A DNA stretch of 22,236 nt from CAYVUV01 sp964455095 (GTDB lineage: Bacteria; Desulfobacterota; Binatia; HRBIN30; CADEER01): positions 1 through 22,236 of the forward strand of contig CAYVUV010000297.1 of assembly GCA_964455095.1 (NCBI GenBank). The letters are read 5' to 3'. The notes under the pieces are model-generated. The model searched no databases. It was not told the origin of the DNA and was given only the letters and a program-made list of their open reading frames with translations. The translations under genes were made by a program, and so were the position numbers. Shown piece after piece: positions 1-7,510 of this stretch. Position 1 is the first letter of the stretch, and every line of letters begins with the position of its first letter.

Positions 1-580
1 TCTCGCGCTGCACGTAGCTGCCGAGGTGCTCGTCGGGCACGAAGAGAATGTGCTGCGTCGGCAGCTTCTCGACGATCTGCACTGCGTTCGATGACGTGCA
101 GCAGACGTCGACGACCGCTTTGACCGCCGCCGTCGTGTTGACGTACGCCACCACCTGCAAGTCGGGGTACACTTTGCGCAGCTCGTCGCGCCGTTCCACC
201 AACTCGTCGGGGTCGACGCTGTCGGCGAGCGAACAGCCAGCGCGCAGGTCGGGCAGCAGTACCGTCTTTTCCGGCGAGAGGATCTTGGCCGACTCGGCCA
301 TGAAGGGCACACCGCAGAAGACGATCACATCGGCGTCGACGGTGCTTCCCTGCCGCGCCAGCTCGAGCGAATCGCCGACGATGTCCGCCACCTCGAAGAT
401 CTCCGGGCGCTGGTAGTTGTGCGCCAGGATGACGGCGCGGCGCTCGCGCTTGAGCTCGCGGATGCGGTGGATCAGCCCGGCGAGGCGATCGCACTCGGCG
501 CGGTCGTAGACCTGCGGTTGGTTGAGGCGCGCGTACGACTGCGCCAGCTCGGCGCCGGTCTTCTCGGTCTCCGGGATCAT
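1..580 (-). CDS. nadA: Quinolinate synthase NadA (3' end outside window)
   Basis: NadA is a cytosolic 4Fe-4S enzyme that condenses iminoaspartate with dihydroxyacetone phosphate to quinolinate in de novo NAD synthesis. The first 193 codons are visible and the gene runs off the left edge. Seen: ILAHNYQRPE near residues 51-60, the block AGCSLAD at 114-120, and YVNTTAAVKA followed by CCTSSNA near 145-165. Cys116 aligns with the first cluster cysteine of the family (Cys113 in E. coli, by memory). The other two cluster ligands would lie in the missing part. The ATG at 580 has GAGG five bases upstream. It follows the GH36 gene by 56 nt on the same strand. A weak TTGACG (614-619) and TAAGTC (592-597) pair, 16 nt apart, could be its own promoter, but that would place the GAGG at the very 5' end of the mRNA, so I do not call it. 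Family assignment is secure. Confidence 0.95.
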   Translation of the reverse strand, partial: MIPETEKTGAELAQSYARLNQPQVYDRAECDRLAGLIHRIRELKRERRAVILAHNYQRPEIFEVADIVGDSLELARQGSTVDADVIVFCGVPFMAESAKILSPEKTVLLPDLRAGCSLADSVDPDELVERRDELRKVYPDLQVVAYVNTTAAVKAVVDVCCTSSNAVQIVEKLPTQHILFVPDEHLGSYVQRE

Positions 581-636
581 GGCTGCCTCAAGACTTAGAC
601 GTTGTGGACGCCGCGTCAAGGGCGGGCGTTTCCTCG

Positions 637-2706
637 TTAGTCGAGGCGCAGGAGGGCGTTGCCGTGCGGCGCGATCTCGTCGAGTTGCACCCAGCCGTCG
701 CGGACCGGGAGCCGGCGGCCACTCCACTGTTCGTGCAGCTCCCCGCCGCGCACGCCGAAGCGTCCGACGTCGACGGCCTTGCGCACCGCCTGGTCGCGGA
801 AGTTGAACACACACAGGCGCCGGCCATCGCGCCCCTCGCAGAGCAGCAGCTCGGGCATGCCGCTGGCGCACAGGTCGATCACCGTCGCCTTCCCGCGCGT
901 CAGGCTGAGCGCATTCTCCAACAAGGCCAAACGGTCCTCCGGCAGCAGGTCCATGCGTTCGCTGATGACGAACATCCCGTCGCTCAGCCCGATCGTCGCG
1001 GCCAGCGACTGCACTTCGGGCGCGGTCAGGCGCGTGCGGTCGCCGCGCACGATGAGACAGTCGGGGTCGTTGAGCCACAATCGCCGATGCATGTAGGCGC
1101 GTGTCAGCGTGCTGCGCAGGGCGTGCTCGGTGGCGATGCCGTGGCGGCCGCGCAGCAGCGAGCGGCTGAGCCAGTTGCGCCAGTACGGTGTCACGTCGGG
1201 GCCGATGCGCATGCCGTCGACCACGCCGACGGCCGGACCCAGTGGGCACCCGCAGCCGAGCAGGAAGACATCGTCCCCCGCGCCCTCGCGGAACGCCTCG
1301 AGTCCGCGCCGCAAGGCCTGGGCCCGCGTCGCCGTGGCATCGTGGCGCACGCCGGGCAGCGAGGCGGCGAAGAGAAAATCGAGCTTCAGGACGCGGTAGT
1401 TCCAGTCCTGCACGAGCGTGCGGCCGAGTTGGCGCAGCCAATCGAGGACCTCGGGGTGGGTCGTGTCGAGGGCATAGGCCGAATGGCGCAGGCCCCAGAG
1501 CGGGTTCCAGATGGCCGGTCGGGGTCGGCCGCCGGCGGTGCGCACGAACCAGTCCGGATGCTGGCGGTAGAGCTGCGATTCAGGCCGGGCGATGAAGGGC
1601 GCCAGCCAGAGGCCGGCGTAGAACCCGGCCGCCTCGATCTGACTGGCCAGCCACGGCATGCCGTGCGGAAACTTGGCGTTGCTCTCGCTCCAGTCGCCGA
1701 TAGCCGGCTGCCAGCCATCGTCGATCATGACGTAGTCGCACGGCAGTCGGTTGCGCAGCGCCGCCAGCGCCTCCAGGTTCTGCAGCACATCTGCTTCGGT
1801 GACGCGGGTGAAGTAGTAGTACCAGGAGCACCAACCGATCGGAGAGCGGTCGTCGACGCGCGCCTGCATGGCGGTGCCGAGGGCCTGCGCGCAGGCAGCG
1901 AGCAGTGCGTGCTCGTCGAAGCCCGCGCCGACCCAGAGCGGCTCGCACTCGAGCCGCTCCCCCGCGGCCAGGGCGATGCCGTCGAAGTCGCAGGCCGCGA
2001 GCAGCTCCGGACGTTTGTCCACCCGAGCGTCGACGGCGATCGCGCCGAAGGCGCGCCGTGACCCGGTGAAGCCGAGGCAGAGCACCTCCCCGGAGCGCAG
2101 GTTCTTGATCGCCGTGACGAGGTCCGAGCGCACCACACCGGCGCGCCCGGCGGCGCGGTGCCGCACGTCGGTATGACACAAGCGCAGGAACTCGCCGTAC
2201 GGATCGACGTCGGTCTCTTCGGGGAGAAAGGCGCGCGTGCCGCTCCACGACTGGAAGCCGTTGCGCAAGACCGACCAGCGATCGGTTCCCGCCCCGATGC
2301 GCACCTGCCCGTCGGACCCGACATAAAGCGGCGCCAGTTCCTCGATGTGGACCGCTTCGGCGCCCTGATTCTCCAGCCCCAGGCCGAGCTCCCAGGCGCC
2401 ATCCTCGCGCCGCGTGCAGCGCAGATCGACCCGCAATGCCAGCTCGCTCGACTCGGCGACATACCGGCCCTCGCCCGCCGCCCGCAGCGGCGCCGCGACC
2501 CAGGTGAAAGCCTGCCCGGCGCGGCGCCCGCTGACGCGCGGCGCGGCACCACTGATATGGACGTCGGCGGCCCCTTCGGCGGCCAGCTCCAACCGTCCGT
2601 CGGCAGTGAGTCGACAGCTCAGGGTTGCGGTGCGCAGGACGGGCTGCACCGTCCACCCGTCGGTCGCGCTCTCGGGCGCCAGGGTCGATACTGTGGCCTT
2701 CGGCAT
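637..2706 (-). CDS. GH36-type alpha-galactosidase (melibiase-like glycosidase)
   Basis: This is a 689-aa clan GH-D glycoside hydrolase, expected to release terminal alpha-galactosyl residues. It has an N-terminal beta-sandwich (about 20-270), a TIM barrel (about 285-590) and a short C-terminal beta domain. Visible motifs: GWCSWYYYF at 291-299, MIDDGWQ at 327-333, LKLDFLF at 440-446 with Asp443 as the expected nucleophile, and RIGPDVTPYW at 500-509 with Asp504 as the expected acid/base. The GWCSW form is found in some GH36 subgroups and in raffinose-synthase-like proteins, so the exact substrate is open. There is no signal peptide, so it is probably cytosolic. The ATG at 2706 lies 17 nt after the stop of the small membrane gene, with no clear Shine-Dalgarno sequence, which suggests co-transcription. 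Length is normal for the family and no key residue is missing. Confidence 0.88.
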   Translation of the reverse strand: MPKATVSTLAPESATDGWTVQPVLRTATLSCRLTADGRLELAAEGAADVHISGAAPRVSGRRAGQAFTWVAAPLRAAGEGRYVAESSELALRVDLRCTRREDGAWELGLGLENQGAEAVHIEELAPLYVGSDGQVRIGAGTDRWSVLRNGFQSWSGTRAFLPEETDVDPYGEFLRLCHTDVRHRAAGRAGVVRSDLVTAIKNLRSGEVLCLGFTGSRRAFGAIAVDARVDKRPELLAACDFDGIALAAGERLECEPLWVGAGFDEHALLAACAQALGTAMQARVDDRSPIGWCSWYYYFTRVTEADVLQNLEALAALRNRLPCDYVMIDDGWQPAIGDWSESNAKFPHGMPWLASQIEAAGFYAGLWLAPFIARPESQLYRQHPDWFVRTAGGRPRPAIWNPLWGLRHSAYALDTTHPEVLDWLRQLGRTLVQDWNYRVLKLDFLFAASLPGVRHDATATRAQALRRGLEAFREGAGDDVFLLGCGCPLGPAVGVVDGMRIGPDVTPYWRNWLSRSLLRGRHGIATEHALRSTLTRAYMHRRLWLNDPDCLIVRGDRTRLTAPEVQSLAATIGLSDGMFVISERMDLLPEDRLALLENALSLTRGKATVIDLCASGMPELLLCEGRDGRRLCVFNFRDQAVRKAVDVGRFGVRGGELHEQWSGRRLPVRDGWVQLDEIAPHGNALLRLD

Positions 2707-2723
2707 CGTCAGCGTCGCTGCAG

Positions 2724-2909
2724 CTACTTGCGCTTCACCGTGCGCAGGTAGACGGCGAAGCCCGCCGCGGCGAGCAGGCCGCAGGTGCCGCGCAAGGTGG
2801 CGCCGTCGCTGCCCGCGCCGTTGAAGCCGCCGAGCTCCCAGAGTCCGTAGAAGAGGAAGAACGCGATGGCGCTGGTGATGAGAATGCGGTGCGCGGTGAG
2901 CAGCGTCAT
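2724..2909 (-). CDS. Small two-helix membrane protein, unknown function
   Basis: A 61-aa open frame whose ATG (2909-2907) follows the aguA stop by one base, so the junction reads TGAGATG. That is a typical translational-coupling arrangement. The product has two hydrophobic stretches, about residues 8-26 and 42-56, separated by a Gly/Asp-rich loop (about 28-38). It ends in a basic tail RTVKRK, which would favour a cytoplasmic C terminus. I do not recognise a family. It is supported as a real gene by its fit between aguA and the GH36 gene, its membrane-like composition and the coupled start. A longer upstream start in the same frame exists, but it would lie inside aguA in a shadow frame and is less likely. 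A role in agmatine or putrescine transport or sensing is only a guess from position. Confidence 0.65.
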   Translation of the reverse strand: MTLLTAHRILITSAIAFFLFYGLWELGGFNGAGSDGATLRGTCGLLAAAGFAVYLRTVKRK

Positions 2910-2910
2910 C

Positions 2911-3993
2911 TCAGAAGGCCGGCTGCTGCTGCGTGACACAGTGAAAAGCACCGAGGCCCCACACCATGTCGACGGCGTTGATGCCGACGATGCGCCGGCC
3001 GGGAAAGAGCGCGCCGAGCGTCGCGAGTGCCGCGGCGTCGTTGGGATCGCCGAACACCGGCACCAGCACTGCGGCGTTGCCGATGTAGAAGTTGGCATAG
3101 CTCGCCGGCAGCCGCGTCCCGTCGTGCAGCACCGCGCGCGGCATGGGCAGTGTCAGGATGCGCAGCGCCCGCCCGTCTTGATCGGTCATGGCCTGCAGGC
3201 GCCGGTAGTTGGCTTGCAGCAGCTCGTAGTTGTCGTCGCCGGCGTCTTCCTCGCACACGGTGACCACTGTATGCGAATCGACGAAGCGCGCCAGATCGTC
3301 AATGTGCCCGTCCGTATCGTCGCCGACGATGCCGTCGCCCAACCAGAGAATGTGCGACACGCCGAGGTAGTCGCGCAGCGCCGTCTCGATTTCGGCCCGA
3401 CCGAGTTGCGGGTTGCGGTTCGGGTTGAGCAAGCAGGCCTCGGTGGTCAGCAGCGTGCCGCGCCCGTTGACGTCGACCGAGCCACCCTCGAGCACCAGAC
3501 CGGGCTCGAACACGGGCAGCCCGAGTAGCTCGCCGAGCCGCTCCGGCACGCGGTCGTCCTGGTCCCAGGGCGGGTACTTGCCGCCCCAGGCGTTGTAGAT
3601 CCAGTCGACCAGGGCCTGCTCGCGGCGTCCGTCGCGCACTCGGGTGACGAAGGTCGGACCGTGATCGCGCATCCAGGCATCGTCGGTCGGCACCTCGTGC
3701 AGATGGACGCGGGCGAGGTCGACGTCGGCGCGCTGCAGCCGGCCGCGCACCTCGTCTGCCGGCGCCGCGTCGTTGACCAGGATGTGCACCGCTTCACCCG
3801 GCACCAGGGCGCGGACGATCTCGACCCAGATGGGCGGAATGGCCGCCAGCTTGCCCGGCCACGACGCTTCCTTGTGCGGCCAGGAGAGCCAGGTGGCGGC
3901 GTGCGGCTCCCACTCGGCGGGCATGTGGTAGCCGAGCGCCGCCGGCGTGCCGGGCGCGGGGGCCGCGCCCCGTGCATGTCGCTCCTGCGACAT
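2911..3993 (-). CDS. aguA: Agmatine deiminase
   Basis: Hydrolyses agmatine to N-carbamoylputrescine and ammonia, in the cytosol. It belongs to the guanidino-modifying fold shared with Porphyromonas-type peptidylarginine deiminases. The 360-aa product has the family landmarks in order: MPAEWEPHAATWLSWPH (24-40), WMRDHGPTFV (107-116), LEGGSVDVNGRGTLLTTE (168-185), GDDTDGHIDDLARF (224-237) and the C-terminal HCVTQQQ block with the expected nucleophile Cys352. His230 and Asp110 match the expected active-site His and Asp. I chose the ATG at 3993, four bases after the aguB stop. An upstream in-frame start (4083) would lie inside aguB and adds residues with no family likeness. It is translated between aguB and the small membrane gene. 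Function is well supported by motifs and by the partner gene. Confidence 0.95.
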   Translation of the reverse strand: MSQERHARGAAPAPGTPAALGYHMPAEWEPHAATWLSWPHKEASWPGKLAAIPPIWVEIVRALVPGEAVHILVNDAAPADEVRGRLQRADVDLARVHLHEVPTDDAWMRDHGPTFVTRVRDGRREQALVDWIYNAWGGKYPPWDQDDRVPERLGELLGLPVFEPGLVLEGGSVDVNGRGTLLTTEACLLNPNRNPQLGRAEIETALRDYLGVSHILWLGDGIVGDDTDGHIDDLARFVDSHTVVTVCEEDAGDDNYELLQANYRRLQAMTDQDGRALRILTLPMPRAVLHDGTRLPASYANFYIGNAAVLVPVFGDPNDAAALATLGALFPGRRIVGINAVDMVWGLGAFHCVTQQQPAF

Positions 3994-3997
3994 GGCG

Positions 3998-4867
3998 CTA
4001 GTCCAGGTACCGCTTGCGCAGGCCGTCGTACGAATCGATGCGGCGATCGCGCAGGAAGGGCCAGTTGCGCCGGGTCTCGGCAATGCGGCGGCGGTCGAGT
4101 GTGACGATCAAGACTTGTTCGCCGTCGTGACTGGCGCGCGCGATGACCGTGCCGAAGGGGTCGGCGACAAAGGAGCCGCCCCAGAACTCGAGATTGCCCT
4201 CCAGTCCGACGCGATTGGCGGCGGCGACGAAGACGCCGTTGGCGATGGCGTGGCTGCGCTGGATGGTCTCCCAGGCGGAATACTGCGCGGCGCCGAACTC
4301 GGCCTTCTCGTGCGGATGCCAGCCGATCGCGGTGGGATAGAAAAGAATCTCCGCCCCGCGCAACGCCGTCAGGCGCGCCGCCTCGGGAAACCACTGGTCC
4401 CAACACACCAGCGCACCGATGTCGCCGGCGCGGGTGTGGAAGCTGCGAAAGCCGAGGTCGCCGGGCGTGAAGTAGTACTTCTCGTAGTACAGGGGGTCGT
4501 CGGGGATGTGCATCTTGCGGTACAGACCCGACAGCGAACCGTCGGCGTCGATGATCACCGCCGTGTTGTGAAACACGCCCTCGGCGCGCCTCTCGAACAG
4601 CGAGCCGATCACCACCACGCCGTGCGCTGCGGCGACGCGGCTCAGCGCCTCGGTGCTGGGGCCGGGAATGGGCTCGGCCAGGTCGAAGGTCGCGGTGTCC
4701 TGGCTCTGGCAGAAGTACTGCGAGCGAAAGAGCTCCTGCAGGCAGACGATCTGCGCGCCGCGCACGGCGGCTTCCTCGATGCGCGCCAGGGCCGTGGCGA
4801 GATTCGCCGCTGGATCGGCGCCGCAGCGCATCTGCACCAGTCCGATGGTCACCTCGTGGGCCGACAT
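3998..4867 (-). CDS. aguB: N-carbamoylputrescine amidase
   Basis: A nitrilase-superfamily hydrolase of 289 aa that cleaves N-carbamoylputrescine to putrescine, CO2 and ammonia. The Glu-Lys-Cys triad is visible: Glu45 in LQELF, Lys118 in YRKMHIPDD and Cys155 in VCWDQWFPE. The blocks DPLYYEKYYFTPGDLGF (124-140) and FYPTAIGWHPHEK are typical of the plant and bacterial AguB subgroup rather than of beta-ureidopropionase or general nitrilases. The ATG at 4867 sits exactly where the fold begins (TIGLVQMRCG). The longer upstream frame runs antisense to the helicase gene and is a shadow. It is first in the run aguB-aguA-membrane protein-GH36-nadA. A TATGCT hexamer ends only six bases before the ATG, so the message may be leaderless. 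Confidence 0.95.
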   Translation of the reverse strand: MSAHEVTIGLVQMRCGADPAANLATALARIEEAAVRGAQIVCLQELFRSQYFCQSQDTATFDLAEPIPGPSTEALSRVAAAHGVVVIGSLFERRAEGVFHNTAVIIDADGSLSGLYRKMHIPDDPLYYEKYYFTPGDLGFRSFHTRAGDIGALVCWDQWFPEAARLTALRGAEILFYPTAIGWHPHEKAEFGAAQYSAWETIQRSHAIANGVFVAAANRVGLEGNLEFWGGSFVADPFGTVIARASHDGEQVLIVTLDRRRIAETRRNWPFLRDRRIDSYDGLRKRYLD

Positions 4868-4873
4868 TGCGAC

Positions 4874-4879
4874 AGCATA
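4874..4879 (-). promoter_or_regulatory. Candidate -10 element for aguB, leaderless spacing
   Basis: On the minus strand TATGCT (4879 to 4874) lies six bases before the aguB ATG, so transcription would begin at or next to the start codon. Four of six bases match TATAAT. The -35 region is poor (TTCGAC, 18 bases upstream), so this rests on the -10 and its position alone. The 93-nt gap to the divergent helicase gene is the only intergenic space available for both promoters. Confidence 0.35.
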
Positions 4880-4960
4880 ACATTCGCCCCGCACACGGTC
4901 GAACCATTCCCCGCCGCGCCCACCGCGACTTGCGCGCGGCGATCTGGTAAGCCGGCGCGG

Positions 4961-7510
4961 ATGGCCGATATTCGCGAGCGCTTCAGCACGGCGGGTCTCA
5001 ACGCCGTGCGCGCCGCGATCGACGACGCGGGGGGCAACGAGGTCTTTCTGCTCGGCTCGCTCCACGACGGCAAGATCGGCGACGTCCGCGTGCTGGCGCG
5101 CGGCAACCGCACCGCCGTCCCCGCCATTCTCCAGATCCCGCGCCCCGGCGAGGTGGTCGTTCACAACCACCCGAGCGGCACGCTGGTGCCCTCTCACGCC
5201 GACATCGAGATCGCCTCGGCGCTCGGCAAGGACGGCATCGGCTCCTACATCGTCGACAATGCCGCCAGCGACGTCTACGTCATCGTCGAGCCGCTTCGCG
5301 CCGTCGAGCGTCCGGGGCTCGACGCGGCCGCCGCGGCGCACACGCTCGGGCCACACGGCGCCATCGCCGCCGCCCTGCCCGACTACGAGCACCGCCCGCA
5401 GCAGCTGGCGATGCTGAGCGCCGTGGCGGGAGCATTCAACGACCAGCAGGTGCTGACGGTCGAGGCGGGCACGGGAACGGGCAAGTCGCTCGCATACCTG
5501 GTACCGGCGATCCTGTGGAGCAAGGCCAACAAGGAACGCGTCGTGGTGTCGACGCACACCATCAACCTGCAGGAGCAGTTGGTGCGCAAAGACCTACCCT
5601 TCCTGACCGAGCGCGCTGGTCTCGAGTGCCGTGTGGCTTTGGTCAAAGGGCGCGGCAATTACCTCTGTCAGCGCAAGGCGGCGCAGGCCGAAGCGCAGGG
5701 GGCGCAGCTGATCGAGGACGACATCGGCGCCGAGCTGCGCCAGCTGCTCGACTGGGCGAAGGGAACGCGCGACGGCAGCCTGGCCGACCTCGCCGTGCGG
5801 CCACGGCCGGAGGTGTGGGAGCAGGTGGTGTCGGAGAACGACAACTGCCTGCGCGCTCGCTGCCCCTACTACTCGAGCTGCTTCTTCTACTCCTCGCGCC
5901 GCGCCGCGGCCGCCGCCGATGTGGTGGTGGTCAACCATCACCTGCTGATGGCCGACCTGGCGCTGCGCGACGAGCTGGACAACTATACCCAGAACGCGGT
6001 CCTGCCCCCGGCCACGCGGGTCATCATCGACGAGGCGCACCATCTCGAGGACGTGGCCACGTCGTACTTCGGCAGCCGCGCCAGCCTGGCGGTGCTCGAT
6101 CGGACCTTCGGCCGCCTGCAGAGTCGGCGCAACCTGGCCAAGGGCGTGTTGCCGGCGTTGATGATGGCGCTCGAGTCGATCGACCGCGGCGAAGACGTTC
6201 CGCTGGCGCAGGGTGCCGTGCGCTGGATCGAGCAGCGCTTGCTGCCGCAGCGCGCCAGCCTCGCCGTCGACGCCGAGGAGTACTTCACGCGTTTGCTGAC
6301 GGCGTATCAGGAGCACGACGCGCGGCCGCCGTCGGGCGGCGACGAGAAGCTGCGCATCACCGACGCCGTGCGCGGGACGGTGTTCTGGCAACGGGCGGCC
6401 GCCATGCTGACCGGGCTGGCGGCGGCGGTCGATGCGTACGCGGTCGATTTCGAAGGCGTCCTGGCGCGGGTTGCGCAGCTCGGCGAGGGCACGCCCGTGC
6501 AAGTGCGCTATCTCGCCACCGAGCTCGGCGCCTTGCGCAGTCGGCTGGCCGGCTTCGCGGCGACGCTGCTCGAGTTCGTCGGCACCGACGAGGCGCAGTG
6601 CCGCTGGCTCGAGCTGCGGCCTCGCACCCGCACCGGGCCGGCGCTGTCGCTGCACACGGCGCCGATCGACGTCGCGCCGCTCTTGCACCGGGCCCTGTTC
6701 CAGCAGTTCGAGACGGTGGTGCTGACGTCGGCCACGCTGGCCGTCGACCAGGCCTTCGATTATCTGCACCAGCGCGTCGGCGTCGCCCGGATCGAGCCAG
6801 CCGAGCGCGTGCAGACGCTGCGCGTCGAGTCGCCCTTCGACTTCGCGCGGCAGGCGCGGCTGCTGGTGCCGAGCGATCTGCCCGAGCCGACCCATCCCGG
6901 CTACGAGGCGGCGACGCACGAGGCCATCCGCCTGGCGCTGCACATCACGGACGGCGGCGCCTTCGTGCTCTTCACGTCGTATGGAGCGCTGCGGCGCGCG
7001 TTTGCGGCGCTCGCCGGAGAGCTCGGGCGGGCCGGGCTGACGCCCCTGCAGCAGGGCGACACCAGTCGCCAGCACCTGTTGGCGCGCTTTGCCCAGGAGC
7101 GCCGTGCGGTATTGTTCGCCACCGACAGTTTCTGGGAAGGCGTCGACGTCAAGGGAGACGCGCTGCGCTGCGTGATCATCGCGCGCTTGCCCTTCAAGGT
7201 GCCCACCGAGCCGATCGAAGCCGCCCGCGTCGAGGCGATCGAAGCGCGCGGCGGCAACCCGTTCATGGAGCACGCCCTGCCGCAGGCGGTGCTCAAGTTG
7301 AAGCAGGGATTCGGGCGTTTGATCCGCAGCCGCAGCGATTGCGGCTGTGTGCTCGTCCTCGACAGCCGCGTGGCGCAGAAGCGCTACGGCCAGGCGTTCC
7401 TGCGCTCACTGCCGCCGGCGCGCCAGGTCGTGGGCCCCAGTCAGCGGGTGTTCGCCGAGATGGAGGCGTTCTTCCGCACCCAGCGCGGCGCGCCGATGGC
7501 CGACGCCTAG
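4961..7510 (+). CDS. JAMM/RadC-like domain fused to DinG/XPD-type Fe-S helicase
   Basis: An 849-aa protein with two parts. Residues about 1-115 resemble the RadC/JAB (JAMM) fold. VVVHNHPSG followed by PSHAD gives the full metal motif HxHx7SxxD (His68, His70, Ser78, Asp81), with Glu27 as the likely JAMM glutamate. From about 140 it is a superfamily 2 helicase of the DinG/XPD group: Walker A EAGTGTGKS (168-176), four cysteines expected to hold a 4Fe-4S cluster (236, 296, 301, 307), DEAH box at 357-360, LTSATLA, FWEGVDVKG (from 724) and QGFGRLIRS (782-790). A DNA repair or R-loop/flap-unwinding role follows from the helicase family. What the JAMM domain cleaves or binds is unknown. The ATG at 4961 is the first start beyond aguB, and a longer in-frame opening upstream is antisense to aguB. 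The stop overlaps the diiron oxygenase stop on the other strand. Confidence 0.9.
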   Translation: MADIRERFSTAGLNAVRAAIDDAGGNEVFLLGSLHDGKIGDVRVLARGNRTAVPAILQIPRPGEVVVHNHPSGTLVPSHADIEIASALGKDGIGSYIVDNAASDVYVIVEPLRAVERPGLDAAAAAHTLGPHGAIAAALPDYEHRPQQLAMLSAVAGAFNDQQVLTVEAGTGTGKSLAYLVPAILWSKANKERVVVSTHTINLQEQLVRKDLPFLTERAGLECRVALVKGRGNYLCQRKAAQAEAQGAQLIEDDIGAELRQLLDWAKGTRDGSLADLAVRPRPEVWEQVVSENDNCLRARCPYYSSCFFYSSRRAAAAADVVVVNHHLLMADLALRDELDNYTQNAVLPPATRVIIDEAHHLEDVATSYFGSRASLAVLDRTFGRLQSRRNLAKGVLPALMMALESIDRGEDVPLAQGAVRWIEQRLLPQRASLAVDAEEYFTRLLTAYQEHDARPPSGGDEKLRITDAVRGTVFWQRAAAMLTGLAAAVDAYAVDFEGVLARVAQLGEGTPVQVRYLATELGALRSRLAGFAATLLEFVGTDEAQCRWLELRPRTRTGPALSLHTAPIDVAPLLHRALFQQFETVVLTSATLAVDQAFDYLHQRVGVARIEPAERVQTLRVESPFDFARQARLLVPSDLPEPTHPGYEAATHEAIRLALHITDGGAFVLFTSYGALRRAFAALAGELGRAGLTPLQQGDTSRQHLLARFAQERRAVLFATDSFWEGVDVKGDALRCVIIARLPFKVPTEPIEAARVEAIEARGGNPFMEHALPQAVLKLKQGFGRLIRSRSDCGCVLVLDSRVAQKRYGQAFLRSLPPARQVVGPSQRVFAEMEAFFRTQRGAPMADA

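Noticed and set aside
581..636. Separate promoter for nadA (TTGACG-16-TAAGTC)
   Set aside because: Weak -10, and the predicted start would cut off the visible GAGG ribosome binding site. Transcription from the upstream operon explains expression more simply.
604..2061. 485-codon open frame antisense to the GH36 gene
   Set aside because: Its residues (Arg/Ala/His/Gln-rich, no motifs) are those of a high-GC shadow frame. The opposite strand codes a complete GH36 protein with catalytic residues.
3947..4960. N-terminal extension of the helicase frame back to 3947
   Set aside because: The region is the coding strand complement of aguB. The JAMM domain begins cleanly at the ATG at 4961.
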